This document shows, piece after piece, positions 53,337-64,000 of a DNA stretch of 64,000 nucleotides (positions within the stretch are counted from its first letter, which is position 1; the number at the start of each line of letters is the position of its first letter). The translations under genes and the position numbers were made by a program. Source of the DNA: Fomes fomentarius. Taxonomy: Eukaryota > Basidiomycota > Agaricomycetes > Polyporales > Polyporaceae. The notes beneath the pieces are model-generated. The model worked only from the letters and a program-made list of their open reading frames with translations. It was not told the DNA's origin and searched no databases. Location: contig JABYQN010000005.1 in assembly GCA_022606135.1 (NCBI GenBank), positions 2,294,001 through 2,358,000 of the forward strand, read 5' to 3'.

Positions 53337-54323
53337 TTAGGTAGCGCCCGGGACATGCTTGACTGCTTCTGCACCCGTAGCGGTGGAATGGAGGAAACGG
53401 AGGGAGGCGGGATGCCGAACCCTGAGTACGGATCGGGTGTATCCGCGCGCTGGGGATGACAACGTCGTCGCAACCGATTGAGCATATGGAGAGGGAAGAG
53501 GCTTGTCTTCTGCAGGCGTCAGCAGTGGCAGTTCGGAGGTATGGTCTCCGCAGGGATTGGGGAGGGATCCATCAGTGTTCTGAGGTATTACAAGCTTGGA
53601 AACAGACGGTGCGCTTGATGACGACTCCGTATCAGAGCCAGACTCACTCGGAGTGATGGGAGCGGAAGGCGCAGGAGACACGGGAGACGCGGAGGAGTCG
53701 GGCGACACGATGGATGCAGCGGGAACGGACCTCGCGGAATATGCTGGAGGTGAAGCAAACAGTGTGGTTGGTGCAGGTACGACGGGCTCCGCCGACATCG
53801 AACCCGGAGTGACTGTAGCAGACTTGAATGCCGCGATACGAGGAGATATATCAGGGCCAGGAGGTAGCAAACCCGCCGGAGGCTCAGCGTTTTGCACCAG
53901 CGAAGCCTGCTGGTCTATGGAGTCCAGAGTACGCCCCCTCCTCGGCATAAAGTCTCCAACTTCTTCCCTCTTCAGCCTGATCGCTTCTCTGTACTTCGTG
54001 CGCTTCATTGGATCTCGTTCTAGAGAAGGCCGGGGAGGAGTGCCGGCTGAAGTTCTGACAAGCTCGAGAGTCTTCAGCCCTGCCATCAGCGGTCTGGATG
54101 TGCCAGTATATTCCATGGTTGAGACCCCTTCCGGAGCGGGTGCATGCAGACTCCGGTATTTCCTGCCCTGAACGAAGATGAACGCGGCTGCTGCGAGCGC
54201 AAATGCCACCAGAAGCCCTCCTATCACGCTTCCAGCGATGATCCATGGCATGGCACGCTTCATTTGGGGCTGTGAGGTCTCTTTATTGGCGTTATCACTG
54301 CTAGGGACCTCAGCTCTTGCCAT
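53337..54323 (-). CDS. Single-pass membrane protein with Ser/Pro-rich tail, TM module like the nearby protease
   Basis: An open frame of 328 codons from the ATG at 54323. A transmembrane helix near residues 25-48 (MPWIIAGSVIGGLLVAFALA) is followed by RKYRSLHAPAPEG. This lines up with the protease sequence YLPYIIAGSIAVGV..KKYRRLHEPAPGG, so the two share a TM/juxtamembrane module. The remaining 260 residues are a disordered Ser/Pro/Thr-rich tail with no catalytic motif. The frame is open upstream of this ATG to an apparent ctag acceptor, so an extracellular exon may be missing. Near the 3' end a second frame (down to 53144; NPHMYDRAPSQNRQ, SSSTDSISEHR) also looks coding. The true C-terminus may require a splice or reflect a frameshift. 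Family unknown. Confidence 0.55.
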   Translation of the reverse strand: MARAEVPSSDNANKETSQPQMKRAMPWIIAGSVIGGLLVAFALAAAAFIFVQGRKYRSLHAPAPEGVSTMEYTGTSRPLMAGLKTLELVRTSAGTPPRPSLERDPMKRTKYREAIRLKREEVGDFMPRRGRTLDSIDQQASLVQNAEPPAGLLPPGPDISPRIAAFKSATVTPGSMSAEPVVPAPTTLFASPPAYSARSVPAASIVSPDSSASPVSPAPSAPITPSESGSDTESSSSAPSVSKLVIPQNTDGSLPNPCGDHTSELPLLTPAEDKPLPSPYAQSVATTLSSPARGYTRSVLRVRHPASLRFLHSTATGAEAVKHVPGAT

Positions 54324-54533
54324 GAAGAGCGGCGAAGCACCGGAAGTGCGAACTAGATGCGTTTGATGTCAACATCTACTTCGCAGCATCATCACGCCGA
54401 CCTGTAATTACTGACATATGATTGCTTTCACATCTCCGCTACACTGGAGTGAGACAGTGTGTCTGGTAGGCCCTTGCACCGGGACGACCTCCGCGCTGTG
54501 CCTAGGCGTCGGCAGCAGGGTAGCGGGTAGTCG

Positions 54534-54968
54534 TCAGGTTACGCACCTTTGGCCATCCGCATCCGTGACCACCGCATGATACCTTTTACGAGTTGTACCG
54601 TCTGTCTGATGCTCCAAGGCTTGTTTGTTGTAAATATGCAAGTTTGACGTGACCCCTGCTTGCGCGGGGCCCACTATGTCTGTTAGACTCTGCTTCTCTC
54701 CTGCTGTGCCAGCACCGTGCCTATATGACAGAAGCAAGGAGAGGAACACAAAGTGGGCTTTTTGGACCCGCATCGCGAACATACCGAATCTGTAGGATAT
54801 TGCAAATGAAAAGAGAGGTGTCAGAGAAGGAACCTCCGATGAGAAGAGATCCAAGAAAATGAGCCATAGAACTGTCCGCCCCAAGAGAATGACGAGGAAG
54901 GGAAAGGGCAAGCAGGGCAGAAGCTGAAGAGCAAAAGCAGTTCCATCGTGCGGACCTATGATATACAT
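54534..54968 (-). CDS. Orphan ORF with hydrophobic N-terminus (possible exon)
   Basis: An open frame of 144 codons. An internal ATG starts MRVQKAHFVFLSLLLSYRHG, which resembles a signal peptide. Then comes GVTSNLHIYNKQALEHQT and a stop soon after ADGQRCVT. An AG|GTGCGT donor just before the stop suggests it could be the first exon of a secreted or membrane gene leading into the 53337-54323 ORF. I could not find acceptors that close the phase, so the link is unproven. Confidence 0.3.
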   Translation of the reverse strand: MYIIGPHDGTAFALQLLPCLPFPFLVILLGRTVLWLIFLDLFSSEVPSLTPLFSFAISYRFGMFAMRVQKAHFVFLSLLLSYRHGAGTAGEKQSLTDIVGPAQAGVTSNLHIYNKQALEHQTDGTTRKRYHAVVTDADGQRCVT

Positions 54969-55760
54969 ATCATGCCTAGCCTCCGATGATCATTTGCGCG
55001 CACTGTCGGTTTCCCCTCGAGCTGAGAGCCTGTTCGGAGCCGTAGTACTAGTACGGGGTGCATCGACGGTAACCGAATAGAGATTGAAATTTGCGGATGA
55101 GGACGGGCAGGCGTGGCCATATTTGATATGACTGAGACCGTCTCGTCGGACAAATAGTGTGGTTTGCAACTGATAAGTAATCTTGGAGTAGTAGGAGTTT
55201 GCCTGGCTGTGCTGTTTCAGCTTTCAAATACTGCCATCAAGTTCCCGCGGTCGTTCATGACTTTTGCTATAATTGCGCGAAGGGCGAATAACTCAACAGT
55301 GAGACAGAGTCACGACCCCCCGATACCACTCAACTCCACCGGGTACAATCCAACATTGCATGCAATAGTTAGCTCATCATATGGAGCAAACAGCGGGCCC
55401 TGTGAGCTCAGAAGACAATATATTGATAGACTGTGATGACTTTGAAACTCGGTTTCGCGCACTGTCACAGTGGCACAACACGTTGTACTTGACAAGAAAA
55501 GCAAAGAAATAAACCATCCGTATGATACATTGATAGGTAGTGTATAGGTATCTGTTCGTACATGGATGTGATGATTGATGTGAGTATATGCAAGAGTCCG
55601 TGTGATACGAAGCCAAGGAGACAGAAAAAACGCGCTCGGTTAAGTAACAGTATTCCGTGACGGTCGATCGTCCATCGCGTTGCTTTACATATTTCACTAC
55701 TGAGTCAGATGCAAATAACTGCAGACACCAAAGCACGGCACTCACCTGCGCGATGACAAA
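54969..55760. other. Intergenic region without recognised genes
   Basis: Short conflicting frames only. It includes the 3' side of the small gene at 55761. Confidence 0.5.
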
Positions 55761-56451
55761 CTAATCAAGATGCCATGAGACCGGGAACTGGATCGGCTGG
55801 AGTTAGGGATTGGTTAGAGACGATACTGACGGGGCAACCAGCAATGTATACATACCGCTTTAATGTTCGACCTTCCTTTGGACTTATGGTAATCTACGTA
55901 TTTCTGCTGGTGCTTCTCACGTGCAATACGATAATCCTTGTTGCGCATCCTCAACTTCGTAAGAACGATGCCTGTGACTGTTGGCACGGTTAGTGAGTGA
56001 CGGCGACGCGTTGGAGCGAAACACGAATACCTGGCCAATCGCGGGGCCAATACGTTTGGTAGTATCGCATGCCTTTGAACTCTGGCATCTTGAGTAATCG
56101 CGGAGGGAACCAAGCGTTCAAGTACGTCTTGGTTTCTTGATCAAGGGGAAGCTTGGGAGGCTCTGTGCCGGCGACGAAGAACGCGGCCCTACCAGGCAGG
56201 ACCCAACGTTGTTCTGGTTCGTCTGGATTGGCCTTCGAATAGTACCTGACGGGGACGAGCCACGGGGCGTCAAGAACATCGCGTTCGCCGTAGTAGCAGG
56301 AGGCGAAGTCGACGGGGCTGCGTGTCTTGAGCTCGGCTGCAGTGGCGCCGTAACTGGCAATGCAGAGGCATTTCAACATCTCCGCGTCCAAGAGATAGCC
56401 TGCAAGAACAACGTCAAGAGCCGGTCTGTTGTCTTTGGGAGCGTCGGTCAT
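55761..56451 (-). CDS. Small conserved-looking protein of unknown function
   Basis: Three exons: 56451..56025, 55971..55856, 55796..55761 (192 aa, phases close with canonical acceptors). The protein is rich in aromatic and charged residues (YYGERDVLDAPWLVPVRYYS, FPPRLLKMPEFKGMRYYQTY, YWPRDWPGIR). It ends in a basic helical stretch (KLRMRNKDYRIAREKHQQKY) and SWHLD. No signal peptide or membrane helix is visible. The even composition and clean splice structure argue that it is a real gene, but I do not recognise the family. It is head-to-head with the PD-(D/E)XK-like gene. Confidence 0.65.
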
Positions 56452-56642
56452 GGTGCAACACTAGGGAGTGATCGAGAGAGAGACTGTGTGGTAAGAGGTG
56501 CAATCAACAAGCGCTCGGACAACCGAAACTCAACATGGGCGTCCGCGATACTGATTCAAGCGGAGCCATAAAATAGGCGCTCTTCCACATCCTTCAACCG
56601 CCTCATCTGAGTCTGTAACCGCCATCTCGTTCATTTCTCGTT
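56452..56642. promoter_or_regulatory. Divergent promoter region (191 bp)
   Basis: Short head-to-head space between the small unknown gene (-) and the PD-(D/E)XK-like gene (+). No consensus element was identified. Confidence 0.45.
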
Positions 56643-58245
56643 ATGGTCAAGAGAAGGCGCAGCAATCAACCAAAGGTCGATGCAATGTGAGTTTCTTCTC
56701 CCTCTGAAACGATGACCTTGATTGCGATCCGTGAAACATCTCTGACCAATCCCTTAGTGACCTAACCATGCCTGTGGGCGAGATAGGGAAGGAGGTTAAG
56801 TTGCTAAGAGACAAGCTGGACGAATGTACTGCAGTAAGTCTCTTCATTACTATCTATGCACACCGCCAATAACTAAATCATTTGTGCTAGATATTGTGAG
56901 TCGATAGTGCTTTGTGGCCATTACCACCGTGACTTACTGTCCCGCAACCTAGGTCGAAGTTGAACATTCGCAAAGACGTCCGCCATGCTGTGCAGAGTGT
57001 CAAGGATCGCTTAGATGCATTGCTCGATGTGCGATAGTCCTATGAATGTATCGTCTCCCTATGAGCTGACCCCTTGTGTACTAGGATCAGCCCGACTCGG
57101 AAAGCAGGCGCGAACGGCAAATTCCTCGGTGGTTATGGGACGCGATGGGCAACATCAGTGCTCCCCGGTATGAATCTTCCGTCGATGCCTATGTGGGTTC
57201 CTTCCTACACACGATATTCCCTGCCGAGGGTACTTTCAAAGTGGTCGCGCATCACAAGGTCCGGAAAGAGATCGATATCGACAAATCTCTGGACGAGCGA
57301 TACAATTTTGCTTCTGTGGTGATGTGGATGAACAAAATGCACAGTGCACGTGATGCAGACGACGAGGTCTTGCCCCCGGACATAGAAGGGCACTTGAAAG
57401 AGATGCTACTGCCAAGTCACACACTCTTCGACGACCCGTTGTTTCAGTCGACACCAGGTGGGGTTGGGGCTACAACGTTCGAGGTCGAGGATGGTTCAGG
57501 GTTTCTTGATGCGCTTCACCTGACACCGTCAAGGGTGCCGCGCAACTTCCTTCATGAGAACTCTGTTGGTCCTTCGACATCCAACGTTCATGACTATTCA
57601 CACGCCGATGCCAGTGTTGGTCCGCTTCTATTCGAAGGCTCTCTTGGGCAGAACTCCCTGAGCCCTGGAGCCTACACTGAACAATCCTCGACTTCCTTGG
57701 AGGTGTTCTATCCTCTTGATACACCGGCTTCCAGTGAGCGACGGGATGTTCTCATGCCCGACAGCAACCTCAGCACCCCGGACACATGCACGCCGCAGGT
57801 TTCGGGCTTCCCGGATTCTAGCAATGCGCTGGAAAACTCAGAGGACTCGATGTGGAGGAGGGTCCCCGGTAGAGGCCATGGCCACGCCCCGCATGGTGCA
57901 CCAGACTTTATGGTCATCAGACAAGACACAGGCGAAGTTCTCATGATTGTCGAGGACAAGTTGGAGAAGGACCCGACTGACCAGCTGCGGCGATACTCTC
58001 TGTTCTTCCCAGCATCGCTTGACATCTGGTATCTCGGCTGTCGTGTTTCCCAAGAGTCTGCAAGTGGTCTCGAGTTCATGCTCGCTGATCGTGACAGGAC
58101 CAAGATGGGGGCACCTATCCGTAACGTTCATCCAACGGGTGGCTGGTTCCCCTGGAACAGTGCAGAGTTCCTCCGGAGAATGCGGCATATTGCTGAACTG
58201 AGCTGGAAGGAAGCTGATTATTATCCAAGTGATCCAGTTGATTAG
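56643..58245 (+). CDS. Candidate PD-(D/E)XK nuclease-like protein with N-terminal coiled coil
   Basis: Five exons: 56643..56686, 56758..56833, 56891..56895, 56953..57028, 57085..58245 (453 aa, phases close only if the 5-nt exon 3 is used). A basic start MVKRRRSNQPK leads into a heptad-like helical region, about residues 20-66 (EIGKEVKLLRDKLDEC, DVRHAVQSVKDRLDALLD). A conserved-looking block follows (RQIPRWLWDAMGNISAPRYE) and a long Ser/Pro-rich linker. Near residues 338-372, HGAPDFMVIRQDTGEVLMI, VEDKLEK and DQLRRY form the order expected of a PD-(D/E)XK core: Pro-Asp, strand, Glu-x-Lys, then a Gln-containing helix. It could be a nuclease or an inactive restriction-fold protein. No associated methylase, transposase or toxin partner is adjacent. 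Function is inferred from motifs only. Confidence 0.7.
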
Positions 58246-59658
58246 GTGGCCAAGGAGTGTTTGATTATAGCCCTCGAGTGGTGAGGTTGCTGCCGCTTCA
58301 CATTGCTTTTTCAATCGTTCGAACCCACATCGTCTTTGCCTTACCCTTGGACCATTCATCGTACTCCGGTTTCAGAGATGCTCAGTACTGTACTATATTG
58401 TAGTTTGAAGTGTTAGTTTGCCTACCCGGCCCCGAGCGTTGCGACCAATGGTGTACTGACCTATATGTCGTATGAGCTCTTCGCGCCATGTATCATTCAA
58501 TATATGTATCATCATCCACGGTGAATGTATGTTCAGGCTTGCACCCCGCTAGATGCTTCAAGGGTAAGTTACCACCAGCTTGCTACCACCATAACTAGTA
58601 GCCTGTGATGAGTGAACAGAAAATGGAAGCCTTATTTTTAGCTTCACCTGACTCGTTCCCGGGAATGTGTAGCACTGGTAGTAGAAATAGAGGCCCACGT
58701 AAAGGTTCACAACTTGTTTCACAGGACAGCCAGTAAAGAGAACCATCTACGTTCAGCAAAGGCTCTCGCCGATCTGGCGAAACAGTCACACTTCGTAAGG
58801 GTCAGGCTGAGCAGATATCCCTTACGGCGTGTGAAGCGCGGTCGACAGGTCGACATCGGCGCACTGTCCGAAGGGAACGGATCGACGGTCTGCCTGGTGC
58901 CCTGGCAGTGGTGCGAGACGGCATGACGCCGAGCCCTATTACTAAGTACGAGGTATGTGAGCGCTGTGACATAAGTAGGACAATCTATAGTCAGTCCTTT
59001 CAGCTTCCGACGCACAACAAGGATGCGGCGCGCCCACACGATAGCACGTTGCCCTCAGTCTCACTAGTAATGTGACTCGCAAGGTGCGGCATTCGTAGGA
59101 AACGTATATGAATTGCAAGACGGTGGTCATATCTAATAGCTATACCCTCCTAAGGTACTATGACTGGTGTTAGTCTAACTTCAAGTGTATGTAACACACC
59201 CACATGCTCGTATGAATTAGTGACCAGTCACACAGATGTCGATGGCTGGGTATGTCCGATAGAGTACGAGTCCAAGCACTCTGAATCCCACCAACGAAGG
59301 GGTGCATAGCTAGTCGGCAGACTTGTGAGGAATTGCCAGTGCCAGTGCCCGTCCGGCGAATGATGATGATAGATGGTGGTGGTGGTAAGAGCCTATAATC
59401 AATAATGAGAGGTCTGCGTCTCAACTTCGACGAAAGTTGACGATACAGCAAGTAATCAGCAGAGTAGTCGAACGCAAAGATATCGGCGAAGTGCATAAAT
59501 TATGATGTACGGCCTATATATCAAGGTACATGGGTCTATAGTGATAATACAAAGCACAGAGCACCGCCCAGATCCATGTCCAATCAAACAACATAACAAC
59601 ACAACAATCTGTGCGACACATTATGAGCAAACCCCGGAGGCAACACTGTCTCTAGAGT
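58246..59658. other. Intergenic region of 1.4 kb
   Basis: I see no gene. Short frames on both strands have no motif. It holds the 3' ends of the flanking convergent genes. Confidence 0.5.
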
Positions 59659-61730
<2,072 letters not shown>

Positions 61731-63281
61731 CTTTTTCGTGGTCTTCGACGAGGGAGAGCGAGGGAGCTAGCTGCGGTGGGTCCGTGCAGGAAATATAAGT
61801 TTTGGAGGTGAGCGACTGTGGGCCATTGGGTCAAGTCCAAGCTGATTTTATAGGATGAGGAAGAGTGAGGAGGTGATCACGCAATCGACGTTCTCTGACT
61901 TGTCCTCGCAAAAAGTGTGCCTACACCCGCCTTGGCCCTCGACCACTGTCATCTTGGTCAATACGTGCCTTGCTGGCGCACTGTCACAGAGCATGTCGTT
62001 AGAGACGTGGAGGATGGGGTGCTTGTCGGTTTGACGCAAAGAAGACGAATGAAAGCCAATCGTTTTGAGCGAGATACGAAGGCGCTCACTGGACACCCAC
62101 TCCCTACAGATATGTTCCCCCGCCCATTGGACACCCTTACTCTAGTCGACGTTCATTGCGGCCGCTGTTTACCACGGAATCTGGAATTGCTGGCTCGGCA
62201 CGCTGTACTATCTGGAATTCGGGTGGCTATCACGCTTCTCGACGCCCTGCTGCACCGTTTGCCTCCATCCCCATTGGTCGCCGCACAGAATCGCTGACTG
62301 ATCAGCCTGCACCTGTCTTGTCCATATGCGACGACCGTGGAACTTGAGACGATATACAGCAGTCCTACTTTGCGGTCTCCCAATCACACGCCTCCCTCCA
62401 TCATCCAGGTCACTCACGATGAGTCGGGGCAAAGGTATGTACCATAAAGAACATCACCGTTGCGACGGTGTTGAGCCTTGTTGTCAACCTGAAGAGCCCG
62501 TCAACTCCTGGTCACAGCCTGAGCATGCGCTGCATACCCTATTTGTGGAACAGCCGACGTCCGTAATAACTGCGTTCTAGATAGGCTTTCAATTGCTCTC
62601 GGTTGACCACGATGTTCGGATTTAGCAGAAACCCGATTTAGAGACGCGCAGTTGGTTGGATCATCGTGGCAGATACACTATGCATGTGCGTTGCTACCGT
62701 GTACTTCTCTATGATGGAAGCCGTAGGTAATATAATGTCACATGGGATTGTGCACACAGCAACGGCCATACTCATTTTCCCCACCATGGATTACCGAACG
62801 TCCGTACTTGAAACCTTGCAACCCATAACGAAGTGGAAGAGTTGATCCTGACGCGGTCCGGCACGGATAAGCGTGCGTCCATCGTGACCCAGATAGCCTA
62901 AGCTTACAGCAGTGGGAACTGATTCCGAGATTTCAAGTTATATACACAGTACCTGTTGACAGCAACGGTACTATTTGTGCGATGAATGAGGTGGAAAGGG
63001 GACGCTGCGGATGCGGGAGAACGGGGGAGCAGTCGTTGGGAAAGAAGGTGAGTAGACGGTGGGCGGTGAGTGTAGCGGAAGGCGGAGTATGAGAAGACTT
63101 GACTGAGAGAGCCAGGCATGGGACCATCATCGACGAAAGGCCAGGAGAGGCTCGGGAAGAGCCGAGAACGGCGGGCCATCCGCCGTTTGGGCGCAAACAG
63201 GTACTTACTCACGCTCTGCTCTCTCTTCCTCCCAGTGTCCCTCGAGTCCTCCATGTCACTCCACTCGTAGTCCTCTCTGCG
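61731..63281. other. Intergenic region of 1.55 kb
   Basis: A TATA-like ttatattt (61798..61791 on the minus strand) lies about 65 bases upstream of the Met3 start. Plus-strand frames near 61917-62580 include a short ATG frame beginning MSRGK at 62419 followed by a GTATGT donor, but no continuing exon was found. No gene is supported. Confidence 0.5.
61791..61798 (-). promoter_or_regulatory. TATA-like element of MET3
   Basis: The sequence ttatattt on the minus strand is placed about 60-70 bases before the Met3 start codon, a plausible core-promoter distance. Confidence 0.4.
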
Positions 63282-64000
63282 ATGATCTTGCTCGATGGAC
63301 TTGACAAGCATGACCAACAATCCCCCAAGCTCGTGACAGAGGCTTCTTCTTCCTTTCACCCTATAACCCGCGTTCAGACCCCCACTCCTTCTCTCCCCGA
63401 CTACGAAGCCTCCCAGGCCCAGCTTCGCCCAACTTCACAATTTCTTCAACTTCATATCGAGCCCCAGGACAGACTTAGGCCGACAACACAATCTTACTCT
63501 GACATCAACGACAAGCGCACCCGCAGGCGGAGATGCAGGAAATGGACATTATATGTACTCACTACGTACTTCTTGTTGTCTGTGGTCATTGGTATCCCAA
63601 TCATCGTTGTCGTAAGTTCCTCCTTCATGCCCATTCTATGACATCATGCAATTCTGCGTCCCTGCTCCAGAAAATGAAGCACAAGTCTATCCTCCGTACG
63701 GCAAATCCCTTCTCCTCATGGGAAGACAATGCCCCAATACCACCCAAGTCCATCACCCTCGGGGACGCCCCCTTGCGAATATCTGCTGCCAAGTCATGCA
63801 ACAGCTGGAACGTGAAGGATAGGCCGGACGGATCGATGTTTCTGTCAGAGTGCGTGTATATCCTCGCTAGGTGTTCTGTATCTGACTGAATGATGCAGAC
63901 TGGAGTACCGTATCCCTGTCAACGGCTCCGTGTTTCTTAACACCAACATCACCTACGCCTCCAATACGACCTATCTCAACCAGTTCGCAGGGTCATTACT
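63282..64000 (+). CDS. Membrane protein, partial (C-terminus beyond window)
   Basis: Three exons are visible: 63282..63611, 63671..63849, 63899..>64000, with consistent phases. The cytosolic N-terminus (about 85 residues, Pro/Thr/Gln-rich) ends in a basic stop signal KRTRRRRCRKW. One transmembrane helix follows (TLYVLTTYFLLSVVIGIPII) and then a luminal/extracellular part (SWNVKDRPDGSMFLS, NGSVFLNTNITYASNTTYL) with several N-glycosylation sequons. The topology is therefore probably type II. This architecture occurs in uncharacterised basidiomycete membrane proteins. I cannot name the family. The start is the first ATG of the frame preceding the TM helix, so it is moderately certain. Confidence 0.7.

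Noticed and set aside
62419..62580. Short ATG frame starting MSRGKG, reminiscent of a histone H4 N-terminus.
   Set aside because: The sequence diverges immediately and no downstream histone-like exon exists on this strand.

Overview
The window looks like nuclear DNA of a filamentous basidiomycete, most likely an Agaricomycete. Nearly every recognisable gene is split by many short introns (about 40-80 nt, GT..AG, pyrimidine-poor), strands alternate, several promoters are shared, and the protein set is typically fungal: a Zn(II)2Cys6 regulator, an ATP sulfurylase with a C-terminal APS-kinase-like domain, a cell-wall-integrity MAPKK, and membrane-anchored proteins. There is no operon structure. 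All gene models were spliced by hand. Where exon sums and splice phases closed exactly I trusted the model, but none has transcript support.

Layout: 1-1890 (-) is the 5' part of a Pho80/Pcl-type cyclin that runs off the left edge. 1891-12008 is gene-poor. 12009-15166 (-) is a 15-exon Zn2Cys6 transcription factor containing an 8-nt micro-exon. 15167-22427 is gene-poor. 22428-32155 is a compact block: 2-methylcitrate dehydratase (-), SNAPC3-like snRNA-activating subunit (+), TFIIH subunit Tfb4 (+), threonine aspartase (-) and RNase H2 subunit B (+). 32532-35104 (+) is a disordered protein with an RGG-rich tail, 35589-37352 (+) an Mkk1/2-type MAPKK, 37672-37762 (+) an intron-containing tRNA-Leu(UAG), 37872-39860 (+) splicing factor Slu7, 40398-41592 (+) a membrane/charged protein with a DUF1771-like helical region, and 42298-47656 (-) the chromatin remodeller Chd1 (18 exons). 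49009-50933 (-) is a membrane-anchored pepsin-type aspartic protease. 53337-54323 (-) is an ORF sharing its transmembrane/juxtamembrane module. 55761-56451 (-) is a small unknown protein. 56643-58245 (+) is a candidate PD-(D/E)XK nuclease with a 5-nt micro-exon. 59659-61730 (-) is ATP sulfurylase Met3. 63282 to the right edge (+) is the start of a membrane protein.

Functionally the centre of the window is a run of housekeeping genes for transcription and RNA metabolism (SNAPc, TFIIH, Slu7, Chd1, RNase H2, tRNA), with propionate and sulfur-assimilation enzymes and CWI signalling interspersed. The pieces most worth a second look are the two micro-exons, an in-frame GC-AG intron, a 45-bp head-to-head promoter, the PD-(D/E)XK-like protein, and the TM module shared by the protease and its neighbour. 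I did not find a clear mobile element, CRISPR array or biosynthetic cluster.
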